In this document: piece by piece, positions 1 to 30,878 of the stretch
Layout of the letters: each line of letters opens with the position of its first letter
Position numbering within the stretch: the first letter of the stretch is position 1
Assembly: GCA_009731375.1 (NCBI GenBank)
Contig: BJOX01000102.1
Span: 258,246-292,714, forward strand
Length of the DNA: 34,469 nucleotides
Direction of reading: 5' to 3'
DNA from: Paulinella micropora
Taxonomy: Eukaryota > Cercozoa > Imbricatea > Euglyphida
Made by a program: the position numbers and the translations under genes
The notes under the pieces: model-generated
Seen by the model: the letters and a program-made list of their open reading frames with translations, nothing else
What the model was told of the DNA's origin: nothing
Database searches by the model: none

Positions 1-406
1 GGATCTATCTATCTATCTCATGTGTGCCTAGCCATACGCCTATAAGTCACATGCCGAAATAGCGACGGGAAGCACAATCCTGTTCCCTCAGGGTGCCCTT
101 TCTCGCTTGTTGAGCCCGGAATAAAACCCACAGTGCTCTGTCGGTTTAAACTAGACTGTCGAACAGTCTCGAAACTCCATCTGCTTACTGGGCCCTCTGT
201 AATGGAGGTGGGAGCTCGTTCTGCAAGGGGCGCTTATGGAACGAGCCCTGGCCCCGCCTGGTACTAGGGAGCTTTGGTATCGCCTGTATCAGTCCCTTCC
301 GTGCAAACATCACGGCTTAGCTGGGCATCGGGTTAATACTTTACCCACAGACTTCCTTGGTTGACGAAATCAGAAGCTCCTTTTTTCTGACATTAGTCGA
401 TATCTC

Positions 407-409
<3 letters not shown>
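1..409 (+). repeat. Retroelement A 3'-end copy 1 (5' truncated)
   Basis: A noncoding, moderately GC-rich segment starts after a short TATC remnant and ends in GATATCTCATC, running straight into (TATC)n. The same sequence occurs at 1155-1855, 9459-9922, 11731-12204, 13112-13545 and 17922-18506. I see no conserved reading frame, so it looks like the 3' untranslated end of a dispersed retroelement. The element class is inferred. Confidence 0.6.

Positions 410-471
<62 letters not shown>
410..471 (+). repeat. (TATC)n microsatellite
   Basis: A pure TATC tract directly follows the CTCATC end of the preceding retroelement copy, as if it were that element's 3' tail. Confidence 0.95.
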
Positions 472-667
472 ACGGCTTCCTTTTCTTTCCTTTCTTCCTT
501 ATCCTCCCCACTCTCCATTCCTAGATTGCCTTTTTCTTCAACGTCTCCTCTTCTTTTTTCCAGAACACAGTCTACCCGTGATTCCCATCCCGGACACATG
601 CACAGTATGTTTGATGTGAAACTGCGTTCCTTTGCAAGGAAGGACTACATTCCTTTTGCGACATCTC

Positions 668-670
<3 letters not shown>
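472..670 (+). repeat. Retroelement B 3'-end copy
   Basis: This pyrimidine-rich segment (AACGGCTTCC through GTGATTCCCATC) ends in GACATCTCATC and continues as (TATC)n. It matches the ends of the units at 3820-4139, 4661-4980, 5502-5820 and 10165-10487. It is the terminal part of the element whose coding fragment lies at 2796-3317. Confidence 0.6.
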
Positions 671-744
<74 letters not shown>

Positions 745-801
745 CCTACCTACCTACCTACCTACCTACCTACCTACCTATCTATCTATCTATCTATCTA
801 A

Positions 802-851
<50 letters not shown>

Positions 852-862
852 GTCTGTCTATC

Positions 863-932
<70 letters not shown>

Positions 933-965
933 AGTTAAGAATGCAAGAGCGCGGGCCGGCTGGTC

Positions 966-1041
<76 letters not shown>

Positions 1042-1081
1042 ATGTCTATCTATATGTCTATCTATGTGTCTATCTATATGC

Positions 1082-1154
<73 letters not shown>
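671..1154 (+). repeat. (TATC)n/(TACC)n microsatellite block with unique spacer
   Basis: TATC repeats with TACC and TGTC variants fill this stretch. A 37-bp GC-rich spacer at 932-968 (core GCAAGAGCGCGGGCCGGC) interrupts it and recurs at about 1876-1912 and 2292-2328, each time between TATC tracts. The long open frames here are microsatellite translation (LSIY repeats) and not genes. Confidence 0.95.
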
Positions 1155-1155
<1 letters not shown>

Positions 1156-1855
1156 CTGGTACTAGGGAGCTTTGGTATTGCCTGTATCAGTCCCTTCCGT
1201 GCAAACATCACGGCATAGCTGGGCATCGGGTCAATACTTTACCCACAGACTTCCTGGTTGACGAAATCAGAAGCTCCTTTTTTCTGACATTAGTCGATAT
1301 TTCATCAGCTGATCTCATCACTTACTCCACGGAGTGAACCAAGGCCACTTGAGGTGAGGTGTCACTGACCCTCTCTTGGGCTTGATTTTTTGAAATGGGT
1401 GCCATCTGTCGACAGACACAGAATTAGGGGATGGTGTGGGTGTGCTGGGCCCGTGGTGGGGTGCCTTATGTGTGCCTAGCCATACGCCTATGAGTCACAT
1501 GCCGAAATAGCGACGGGAAGCACAATCCTGTTCCCTCAGGGTGCCCTTTCTCGCTTGTTGAGCCCGGAATAAAACCCACAGTGCTCTGTCGGTTTATACT
1601 AGACTGTCGAACAGTCTCGAAACTCCATCTGCTTACTGGGCCCTCTGTAATGGAGGTGGGAGCTCGTTCTGCAAGGGGCGCTTATGGAACGAGCCCTGGC
1701 CCCGCCTGGTACTAGGGAGCTTTGGTATCGCCTGTATCAGTCCCTTCCGTGCAAACATCACGGCTTAGCTGGGCATCGGGTTAATACTTTACAGACTTTC
1801 CTTGGTTGACGAAATCAGAAGCTCCTTTTTTCTGACATTAGTCGATATTTCATCT
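1155..1855 (+). repeat. Retroelement A, most complete copy, with direct repeats at both ends
   Basis: The module from CTGGTACTAGGGAGC to GATATTTCATC occurs at 1155-1310 and again at 1708-1855, about 552 bp apart. Between them lie a CATCACTTACTCCACGGAG segment, a GACAGACACAGAATTAGGGG segment and the GCCGAAATAGCGACGGG segment. It could be two tandem 3' ends or an element with terminal direct repeats. No reading frame of note is present. Confidence 0.6.
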
Positions 1856-1909
1856 ATCTATCTATCTATCTATCTAAGTTAAGAACGCAAGAGCCTGGGC
1901 CGGCTAGTC

Positions 1910-1951
<42 letters not shown>

Positions 1952-1952
1952 G

Positions 1953-2023
<71 letters not shown>

Positions 2024-2073
2024 GTCTATCCATCTATCTGTTTGTCTATCTGTTTGTCTGTCTGTCTGTCTGC

Positions 2074-2121
<48 letters not shown>

Positions 2122-2123
2122 TT
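1856..2123 (+). repeat. (TATC)n microsatellite block
   Basis: TATC repeats with TGTC and TTTG variants surround a second copy of the GCGGGCCGGC-type spacer at about 1876-1912. No gene is visible. Confidence 0.95.
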
Positions 2124-2221
2124 GTGATTCCCATCCCGGACACATGCACAGTACACAAATTATTGTTTGATGTGAAACTGCGTTCCTTTGCAAGGACTAC
2201 ATTCCTTTGCGACATCTCATC
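2124..2221 (+). repeat. Retroelement B terminal fragment
   Basis: Only the last ~98 bp of element B is present, from GTGATTCCCATCCCGGACAC to GCGACATCTCATC, again followed by (TATC)n. Repeated 3' ends with variable 5' truncation are typical of LINE-like retroelements. Confidence 0.6.
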
Positions 2222-2228
2222 TATCTAT

Positions 2229-2292
<64 letters not shown>

Positions 2293-2326
2293 AAGCTAAG
2301 AACGCAAGAGCGCGGGCCGGCTTGTC

Positions 2327-2381
<55 letters not shown>

Positions 2382-2447
2382 CCTATCTACCTATCTACCT
2401 ATCTACCTACCTACCTACCTACCTACCTACCTACCTACCTACCTACT
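2222..2447 (+). repeat. (TATC)n/(TACC)n block with third spacer copy
   Basis: TATC repeats pass into TACC repeats. The AAGAACGCAAGAGCGCGGGC spacer lies at about 2292-2328. Confidence 0.95.
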
Positions 2448-2537
2448 AATTAGGTAAATCAAAGGGCAAGGGCACATCCCATGACAAGAGCCAAAGCAAA
2501 GATCAGCCACAGCAACAAGAGCAAGGCAAAGGCTCTA

Positions 2538-2624
<87 letters not shown>

Positions 2625-2683
2625 CCATGACAAGAGCCAAAGCAAAGATCAACCACAGCAACAAGAGCAAGGCAAACGTTCTA

Positions 2684-2775
<92 letters not shown>
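2448..2775 (+). repeat. Two copies of a Lys/Gln/Ser-rich fragment separated by (TATC)n
   Basis: A segment containing CCCATGACAAGAGCCAAAGC and AACAAGAGCAAGGCAAA occurs at about 2480-2538 and 2624-2685, each followed by (TATC)n. In one frame it would encode a hydrophilic K/Q/S-rich stretch similar in composition to the start of the next element. It may be an internal piece of retroelement B captured twice, but this is uncertain. Confidence 0.5.
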
Positions 2776-2776
<1 letters not shown>

Positions 2777-2795
2777 CGAAAATGAATCAAAGTCT

Positions 2796-3317
2796 ATGTT
2801 TGTGAAAGAGGGCGAGCAGAAGTCTAAAGGGCAGTCATTTCATCGTCCATGCCTGCTTGACACCGCAAACGATTGGCAGCTCCAAACCCAGTACACCGGT
2901 TCTGAGCAAGCCTTTCCTGTCCACATCTGTGTCACTGACCTCCGCCCCGATATTGTTGTCTGGTCATTGTCTACCAAGATATGTATACTGATCGAGCTCA
3001 CGTGCTCTGTCGAGGAAAACATCCTTGATGCACGAGCCCACAAGACTAACCGATATAATGGGCTCAAATCTCAAATCGAGGACAACGGATGGACCTGCCA
3101 CCTTCGACCAATCGAATGCGGGGCTCGCGGCATGGTATCGTTCTCTGTTCATCGATGTTTCCGCGCCTTGGGTTTTTCCCATCCCCAATCCAAATCCCTT
3201 TGCTTCAAGCTATCCTCCTGCGTAGCTCGTTGCTCTTTTGCGATTTATCGCTCCTGTGCAGTCAAAAATTGGACTAATCTTCCTCTAGTCCGTATTGGTG
3301 ACTGCATTCCATCATAG
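2796..3317 (+). pseudogene. Retroelement B coding fragment, restriction-endonuclease-like C-terminal region
   Basis: The 173-codon frame contains RPDIVVWS, then ILIELTCSVEENI, an H-K-N-RY helix, and a GW....P(I/V)E.GARG block. This order resembles the PD-(D/E)XK nuclease-like region found C-terminal to reverse transcriptases in many animal and protist retroelements; this is recalled family knowledge, not a search. The candidate catalytic residues are the Asp of RPD and the Glu of IELT. The frame enters directly from a (TATC)n tract, and no reverse transcriptase lies upstream, so the copy is 5' truncated. The sequence from CCTTCGACCAATCG onward recurs at 9955-10170. The last ~50 codons are Ser/Cys-rich and may already be untranslated sequence. 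Confidence 0.55.
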
Positions 3318-3550
3318 CCGTCCAGTGTTGCATAGCCCGGGCTAGGTCCCTGCGGGGGTTTAGGCCTCATACAATGTCATCATTGTAGCTTGCGCAAGCT
3401 TACGGTGCTCAAAACACTTGGACTAACGGCTTGAACGGCTTCCTTTTCTTTCTCTTCTTCCTTGTCCTCCTCAAGACCCCACTCTCCATTTTGCCTTTTT
3501 CTTCAAACCCCTTGGAGAAGATTTTGCTCATGTCCACCCTTACGAAGATC
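3318..3550 (+). repeat. Retroelement B 3' untranslated segment
   Basis: This carries the conserved CATAGCCGTCCAGTGTTGC and AGCTTGCGCAAGCTTACGG blocks, the latter holding the palindrome AGCTTGCGCAAGCT. It then diverges (ACGGCTTGAACGGCTTCC) and leads into the tandem unit at 3551. Confidence 0.55.
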
Positions 3551-6091
<2,541 letters not shown>

Positions 6092-6362
6092 NNNNNNNNN
6101 NNNNNNNNNNNNNNNNNNNNNNNNNNNNNNNNNNNNNNNNNNNNNNNNNNNNNNNNNNNNNNNNNNNNNNNNNNNNNNNNNNNNNNNNNNNNNNNNNNNN
6201 NNNNNNNNNNNNNNNNNNNNNNNNNNNNNNNNNNNNNNNNNNNNNNNNNNNNNNNNNNNNNNNNNNNNNNNNNNNNNNNNNNNNNNNNNNNNNNNNNNNN
6301 NNNNNNNNNNNNNNNNNNNNNNNNNNNNNNNNNNNNNNNNNNNNNNNNNNNNNNNNNNNNNN
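6092..6362. other. Assembly gap (271 N)
   Basis: The run of N lies between (TATC)n and (CT)n. It directly precedes the first visible kinase exon, so upstream kinase exons could be hidden here. Confidence 0.99.
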
Positions 6363-6407
<45 letters not shown>

Positions 6408-6408
6408 G

Positions 6409-26604
<20,196 letters not shown>

Positions 26605-26648
26605 TCACTACTTTTCTCTCTCTCTCTCTCTCTCTCTGTATCTTTCTT

Positions 26649-26693
<45 letters not shown>

Positions 26694-26759
26694 GTCTCTC
26701 TGTCTCTCTCTCTCTCTCTCTCTGTCGCTCCCTGTCTCCTCTCTCTCTCTCTCTTTCTT

Positions 26760-26795
<36 letters not shown>

Positions 26796-26930
26796 TTTCT
26801 CTCTCTCTCTCTCTCTCTCTTTCTTCTTCTTCTTCTTCTTCTTCTTCTTCCTTCTCCTCCTCCTCCTCCTCCTCCTATTACAATATTCCTAATCATCTCA
26901 TTTTCATTCCTTTCATAAGTTTCAGTTAAC
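26605..26930 (+). repeat. (CT)n/(CTT)n/(TCC)n downstream of the kinase
   Basis: A long pyrimidine tract with CTTT, CTT and CTC variants follows the stop codon. I see no AATAAA signal close to the stop. Confidence 0.95.
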
Positions 26931-27101
26931 AAAGCCACAAGGAAAACATTTTTTAATTTTACTTAGCTTTCTTTTAATTTTACTTGACCCGAGTAATTAT
27001 CACGCATCCATGCAAGACAGACAGACAGACAGATAGATAGATAGATGGATAGATAGGTGGATAGATAGATAGATAGATAAGCTTAGATAGATAGATAAGC
27101 T

Positions 27102-27197
<96 letters not shown>

Positions 27198-27408
27198 TGT
27201 ATATTCATGCGTATACCAACATGATACAAAATTGTAAGGCAGGGATAACCACTCCACATATATATCTAGTCTATATACCTATTTATCTAGACGTGGAAAA
27301 ATTAATTACTTTTAGCCTCATTTATCTATCTGTCTATCTGTCTATCTATCTATCTATCTATCTATCTATATATCTATCTATATGTATATATATACATATA
27401 CATATATA

Positions 27409-27454
<46 letters not shown>

Positions 27455-27573
27455 ATCTATCTATCTATCTATCTATCTATTCTATCTATCCATATATATA
27501 TATATTTACTTATTTATTATACATATATATATATATTTACTTATTTATTCAAGTATACATATATATACATATA
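26931..27573 (+). repeat. AT-rich flank with (GATA)n then (TATC)n
   Basis: About 70 bp of AT-rich sequence precede (GATA)n at 27031-27196, the opposite orientation to most of the window. A unique stretch at 27197-27318 follows, then (TATC)n and (TA)n to the edge of the palindrome. No gene is seen. Confidence 0.9.
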
Positions 27574-27987
27574 TGATCATTTATGTTGGATAGACAGGTC
27601 TATGTTTTATATTATAAAATAAGCATTAGAAACATAAAAACACAACATAGGACACAACAAAAACAGACATTCAAACATATCAAAAACATATCTTTGTTTT
27701 ACAAAAAACGACACATGAAGCACACTAAGAGAGATTTCAACAAAATAACGATAAAAAACACATTTTATTTCATAAAATGGTATATATACTGCGTATATAA
27801 TGTTTTTTATCGTTATTTCGTTGAAATCTCTCTTAGTGTGCTTCATGTGTCGTTTTTTGTAAAACAAAGATATGTTTTTGATATGTTTGAATGTCTGTTT
27901 TTGTTGTGTCCTATGTTGTGTTTTTATGTTTCTAATGCTTATTTTATAATATAAAACATAGACCTGTCTATCCAACATAAATGATCA
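27574..27987. repeat. 187-bp inverted repeat with 40-bp loop
   Basis: The left arm 27574-27760 and right arm 27801-27987 are reverse complements with one mismatch seen (AACAAAATAACG against CGTTATTTCGTT). The outer ends are both TGATCA. The 40-base centre (CATTTTATTTCATAAAATGG onward) holds smaller palindromes such as GTATATATAC. Both strands give the same 123-codon frame simply because of the symmetry, so I do not call a gene. It sits exactly where microsatellite DNA gives way to virus-like DNA. Confidence 0.95.
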
Positions 27988-27997
27988 CACCACAAAC

Positions 27998-28010
27998 GGG
28001 GGGGGGGGGG
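27998..28010 (+). repeat. G13 homopolymer
   Basis: A run of 13 G lies 10 bp past the palindrome. It could mark an element edge or simply be slippage-prone sequence. Confidence 0.9.
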
Positions 28011-28053
28011 ATAACACAATGAGAAAACCCAAGTCAATTAATAAAAAATGATT

Positions 28054-28428
28054 TTAATCAATGGGGATAGCCCAATTGATGCTATCTTCATTTTCTCCAA
28101 CTTTTTTCATCAAAGCGGACAGAGAAGGAAAGATGAGGATTTCCTCACTCTGTCCCCCCAGCGAAAGAGAGACGAGAAAGTAAGTTTTCTTTCTCGGATT
28201 TCTCATGGTTTTGTCAAGCGGAACCCAAGCAAAAAGGAAATCTTCGCTTCTCTCGTTCGCGTTGCGGGTGAAAAAATTGACGCCCTTGCTAAAGGCGTTA
28301 AAGCCATTCACCATCCCAACACCAACAAAGCCCGCAGACACACGCAGAAGTTGCGCGTCTTTATGTTCGGTGGGGGCTTTCTTTTCAACAGCAGTCCAAC
28401 TCTTCCAAAAACCTACAACCACATTCAT
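28054..28428 (-). CDS. Unknown protein, 124 aa
   Basis: The start chosen is the ATG at 28428, preceded by CACTATA, like the TATA motif next to other starts of this cluster; the frame is open further upstream but without ATG. The protein begins MNVVVGFWKSW and has a central VGVGMVNGFNAFSKGVNFF segment, then EDFLFAWVPLDKTM and YFLVSLSLGGQSEE, and ends SINWAIPID. The regular hydrophobic pattern suggests a folded protein, but I recognise no family. It is the leftmost gene of the virus-like cluster and points toward the palindrome. Frames on the other strand are less protein-like. Confidence 0.5.
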   Translation of the reverse strand: MNVVVGFWKSWTAVEKKAPTEHKDAQLLRVSAGFVGVGMVNGFNAFSKGVNFFTRNANERSEDFLFAWVPLDKTMRNPRKKTYFLVSLSLGGQSEEILIFPSLSALMKKVGENEDSINWAIPID

Positions 28429-28678
28429 TATAGTGAAAAAAGAAACAATAGAGTTAGGACTTACCACCCCCCGCGAGGTTGATTGCGCCAACTCCCTCTG
28501 CCAATTCGTTTGGCTCTCCCATTGTCTATTACACACACCAAAAGCATGTGTAATAGAAATTTCTTTGAATAAGGGTGGGGTTTGAACCCCTTGGTTTTGC
28601 AAAAAACCAATGTATGTTGATAATGTTGATTTCTAAGCAAAATCATATTTTAAATCAACATTTTACACTAAAGTCTTT
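28429..28678. other. Intergenic region with five consecutive hairpins
   Basis: Inverted repeats lie at 28477-28493 (GGTTG/CAACT), 28500-28514 (GCCAA/TTGGC), 28526-28556 (CTATTACACA/TGTGTAATAG), 28577-28590 (GGGGTT/AACCCC) and 28591-28610 (TTGGTTTT/AAAACCAA). CCACCC at 28464-28469 can also pair with GGGTGG at 28573-28578, in competition with the fourth hairpin. No tRNA fits. Confidence 0.6.
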
Positions 28679-29218
28679 TTATTCCGAGTTGCTATCCGCA
28701 CTCTCGGTTCTATAGACTCTGTGCATATTCCTATCGGTTTCTCGTCTAATGCTAACATTAATGCTATCATTTACGTATTCGTTAATACCATCACTGGAGT
28801 ATTTGTTAAACGAAGCATTAAATGATAAATGCTCGTTCTCAATACCAGCAATAATATTATTCATGACAATTGCGGAAAGTTGGCCACGATTATCTTTTTT
28901 CCATCTATAGAAATTATCTATTTCTTTACTTTTTTTCTGTTCCAATTTCTTTTTTCTCAAGCGAGCGATTTTATCTTCCTCTACTTCATTATTTTCAATA
29001 CTCAATCGGCGCAACATCTCGTTAATAGCATCAACCTTGACTATTTCAGGCTGTTTCTTTTCAACAAGACGAGCGATTTCTTTGTCTATTTTAGAAATTC
29101 TTTCTTCGCATACTATTTTATCTTTTTTGAGTCTATCTATTCCTCTCTTCATCGTTTCAAATATTTCAATCCAGTCATTTTTGGTTTTAAGTCTATCCGA
29201 AATCGTGTCTTCAGCCAT
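28679..29218 (-). CDS. Coiled-coil protein, 179 aa
   Basis: The ATG at 29218 gives MAEDTISDRLKTKNDW. Residues ~20-110 are highly charged heptad-like helix (KRGIDRLKKDKIVCEERISK, later ARLRKKKLEQKKSKEID), so a coiled coil is likely. The C-terminal third is Asn/Ser-rich (NEYVNDSINVSI) and ends SADSNSE. No catalytic motif is visible; a structural or DNA-associated role is possible but not shown. It is transcribed leftward, divergent from the replication genes, and an 11-bp inverted repeat lies just upstream of the start. Confidence 0.75.
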   Translation of the reverse strand: MAEDTISDRLKTKNDWIEIFETMKRGIDRLKKDKIVCEERISKIDKEIARLVEKKQPEIVKVDAINEMLRRLSIENNEVEEDKIARLRKKKLEQKKSKEIDNFYRWKKDNRGQLSAIVMNNIIAGIENEHLSFNASFNKYSSDGINEYVNDSINVSIRRETDRNMHRVYRTESADSNSE

Positions 29219-29223
29219 ACTTG

Positions 29224-29293
29224 TTGCGCCAAAACTTCGTTTTTTTGGCGCAAGCAAATATTTCGCAGTAAGCGGTTTTGGCGCATTGGCGCA
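29224..29293. promoter_or_regulatory. TTGGCGC repeats upstream of the coiled-coil gene
   Basis: TTGCGCCAAAA (29224-29234) and TTTTGGCGCAA (29243-29253) form a perfect 11-bp inverted repeat with an 8-bp spacer, starting 6 bp before the ATG. Two more TTGGCGCA copies lie at 29277-29284 and 29286-29293. It could be an operator or a 5' leader hairpin. Confidence 0.55.
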
Positions 29294-29955
29294 TGGTGAT
29301 ATTCCGGAAATAGAATTTCTAGAATTTTCTTAAAAAAATTGTCTTACGGCAATACTTCAAATACCATTTTTTTCAATAAATTAGCAGGCGGGGTTTGATG
29401 TGTTTAAGTGATTAGTGAGCATGCAGTTGAAAAAATTGGTTGCCAGTTCAATTCTGGCTGATTATTTAACATATCAAACATCATACGCCTTTTTTGCTAT
29501 AACGATTTTTTTTTTGGTGAATATAAGAGCAGGGTGAGTGATAATACCTTCTCCTGTTGCTGTCCGACCTTAAGGTCGGCCGTGTCCGACCCTATTTTTT
29601 AAAGGTCGGCCACTTTTTCCTCATTAAATTTCGGTATTTATTATATAATTCTTCTTCGTATTACACATTTTTTTTATTGTCCGACCTGTCCGACCTTTTA
29701 TTTAAAAAAAAAAAAAAATTTCCTCCTGTCCCCCTTTTGTCTAATAGACCTAAAAAAATTTCTAAAAAAAAAGGTCGGACTCTGACAGGTCGGCCACTAT
29801 TAATACTAAAACGAATTTCTCTCTCTTGTGTGCTTAATAGCACTCTCAGGTGTCCGACCTTGTTAAACGACGATTTACGTGTTTTTAACGCAGGGTGGGG
29901 AGATTTCTATTTAAAATAATTAAAATAATATAATTATATATATAAAGGACACATA
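29294..29955. promoter_or_regulatory. Divergent intergenic region with nine CCGACC/GGTCGG boxes
   Basis: The hexamer CCGACC or its complement occurs at 29564, 29574, 29586, 29604, 29681, 29690, 29773, 29788 and 29854. The first two form the 16-bp palindrome CCGACCTTAAGGTCGG. GGTCGGCCAC occurs twice. A-tracts and T-tracts (for example 29703-29719) lie between. I see no credible gene here. Clustered boxes between divergent genes suit a replication origin or a regulator binding region; the function is inferred. Confidence 0.6.
29935..29945 (+). promoter_or_regulatory. TATA motif before the small basic protein gene
   Basis: TATATATATAA ends 10 nt before the ATG at 29956. Similar motifs precede the next three rightward genes. 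Confidence 0.45.
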
Positions 29956-30183
29956 ATGCCGAGGACACCTCAATTCACAAAGGAAGAAATCGTTCAACGG
30001 AGAAGGGAAAGGGCGAAAGCCTTTTTGAAGACTCATCCTGATAAGAATAGGGAAAATGCGAAGGCATACTATTATAAGAACCAAGAAAGGATAAAAATAA
30101 TGCGGAAGGAGAAATACGAAAAACAAAAAGCCGAATTACTTGAATTAAGGGCTTTTCGTAATAGTATGTTAAATAATATATAA
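29956..30183 (+). CDS. Small basic protein, 75 aa
   Basis: The ATG at 29956 begins MPRTPQFTKEEIVQRRRERA. The protein is rich in Lys, Arg and Glu and almost entirely helical in pattern, with a YYYKNQERIKIMRKEKYEKQ stretch. It resembles basic-region helices and may bind nucleic acid. No specific family is recognised. It is the first gene of the rightward cluster, 41 nt before the next ATG. Confidence 0.65.
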   Translation: MPRTPQFTKEEIVQRRRERAKAFLKTHPDKNRENAKAYYYKNQERIKIMRKEKYEKQKAELLELRAFRNSMLNNI

Positions 30184-30214
30184 TTTATTTTATATATAAA
30201 AATATATACACTAT

Positions 30215-30221
30215 TATATAA
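30215..30221 (+). promoter_or_regulatory. TATATAA motif before the Cys-rich gene
   Basis: TATATAA ends 3 nt before the ATG at 30225, so any untranslated leader would be very short if this motif sets the start of transcription. Confidence 0.45.
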
Positions 30222-30224
30222 ACC

Positions 30225-30737
30225 ATGGATACCTCTCACCGCCGATCGTATTGGACGTATGAAGATTTACAACTCCATTTGGATTACGTGAATGGAAGTT
30301 ATTTTCTAAATCTAGTCAATGCAGTTTCATTTCTATCACCCGATGGAAAGTGGAACACGGCCGACTGGAAACTTATGGAAAGTATAGAAAAAGGGGAAGA
30401 ACAATATTGTTGTTGCTCACACGAGATTACAAAGAATTACATTGTAAAAAACGTAAAAAACGGGAGCGAAATGGTGCTAGGCTCTGAATGTATCAAGCGG
30501 TTTAAGAACGATAAAATGAACGAAGACCTGTCATTGCTCATCCGCACTCTTGACAATCCAAACATTAAATTTTGTTGTTATTGTGATAGCAATAGGGCAA
30601 TTCCAAAAAAGATTGTGGAAAAGTATCCGAACAGAGACAAGTATTATCACAAAGCCTGCTTAATAAATAGTTTGAAGTATTGCGAACATTGCGGACAATA
30701 CAAAGGATTTATTCCCTGCGGGTGCTTGAATAAGTAA
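30225..30737 (+). CDS. Cysteine-rich putative zinc-binding protein, 170 aa
   Basis: The first ~55 residues are Trp/Tyr-rich (RRSYWTYEDLQLHLDY). Then come two Cys clusters. The first is CCCSH at 62-66, followed by IVKNVKNGSEMVLGSECIKRF with C89. The second has CCYC at 117-120, H142, C145, CEHC at 153-156 and CGC at 165-167. The pattern C.C.H..I...Y.V.N..NG....G..CI..F recalls small zinc domains in phage and giant-virus hypothetical proteins. I infer zinc binding and a possible nucleic-acid role; no enzyme motif is seen. It lies 141 bp upstream of the primase-helicase and may act with it. Confidence 0.75.
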   Translation: MDTSHRRSYWTYEDLQLHLDYVNGSYFLNLVNAVSFLSPDGKWNTADWKLMESIEKGEEQYCCCSHEITKNYIVKNVKNGSEMVLGSECIKRFKNDKMNEDLSLLIRTLDNPNIKFCCYCDSNRAIPKKIVEKYPNRDKYYHKACLINSLKYCEHCGQYKGFIPCGCLNK

Positions 30738-30743
30738 GAAAAG

Positions 30744-30760
30744 AAACAAGTTGTTTTTTT
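30744..30760 (+). terminator. Hairpin and T-run after the Cys-rich gene
   Basis: AAACAA-G-TTGTTT is followed by a T run, just after the TAA at 30737. It resembles the 3'-end hairpins of some large DNA viruses. Confidence 0.4.
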
Positions 30761-30870
30761 TGTTATAACGATATATAAAAAAATCTAATTTCCTATTAAG
30801 GACAATGATATACATGGGTATATGGATATATAGAATAATTAATTTATTTTTATAAAAATATCCGAGCGAC

Positions 30871-30877
30871 TATATAA
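30871..30877 (+). promoter_or_regulatory. TATATAA motif before the primase-helicase
   Basis: GACTATATAAC is directly followed by the ATG at 30879, with one base between the motif and the start. Confidence 0.45.
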
Positions 30878-30878
30878 C

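Noticed and set aside
2796-3317. Host protein-coding gene for the 173-codon frame
   Set aside because: Part of it recurs at 9955-10170 with the same element 3' end, and it enters directly from a microsatellite, so it is a truncated retroelement fragment.
27583-27978. 123-codon frames on both strands of the palindrome
   Set aside because: The two proteins are the same because the DNA is an inverted repeat. Composition is low-complexity and nothing supports translation.
28048-28585. Plus-strand frames over 28048-28585
   Set aside because: They are less protein-like than the minus-strand 124-aa frame and overlap it; only one can be real and the minus frame has the better start context.
28441-28610. 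tRNA gene, suggested by GTTG-ATTGCGC-CAAC and GGGGTTCAAACCCC
   Set aside because: No acceptor, D and T arms fit in order on either strand; the T-loop-like sequence lacks proper stems and spacing.
29557-29919. 120-codon frame in the divergent intergenic region
   Set aside because: It runs through poly-A tracts and the repeated CCGACC boxes and is Lys/Leu low-complexity; it has no start context like the neighbours.
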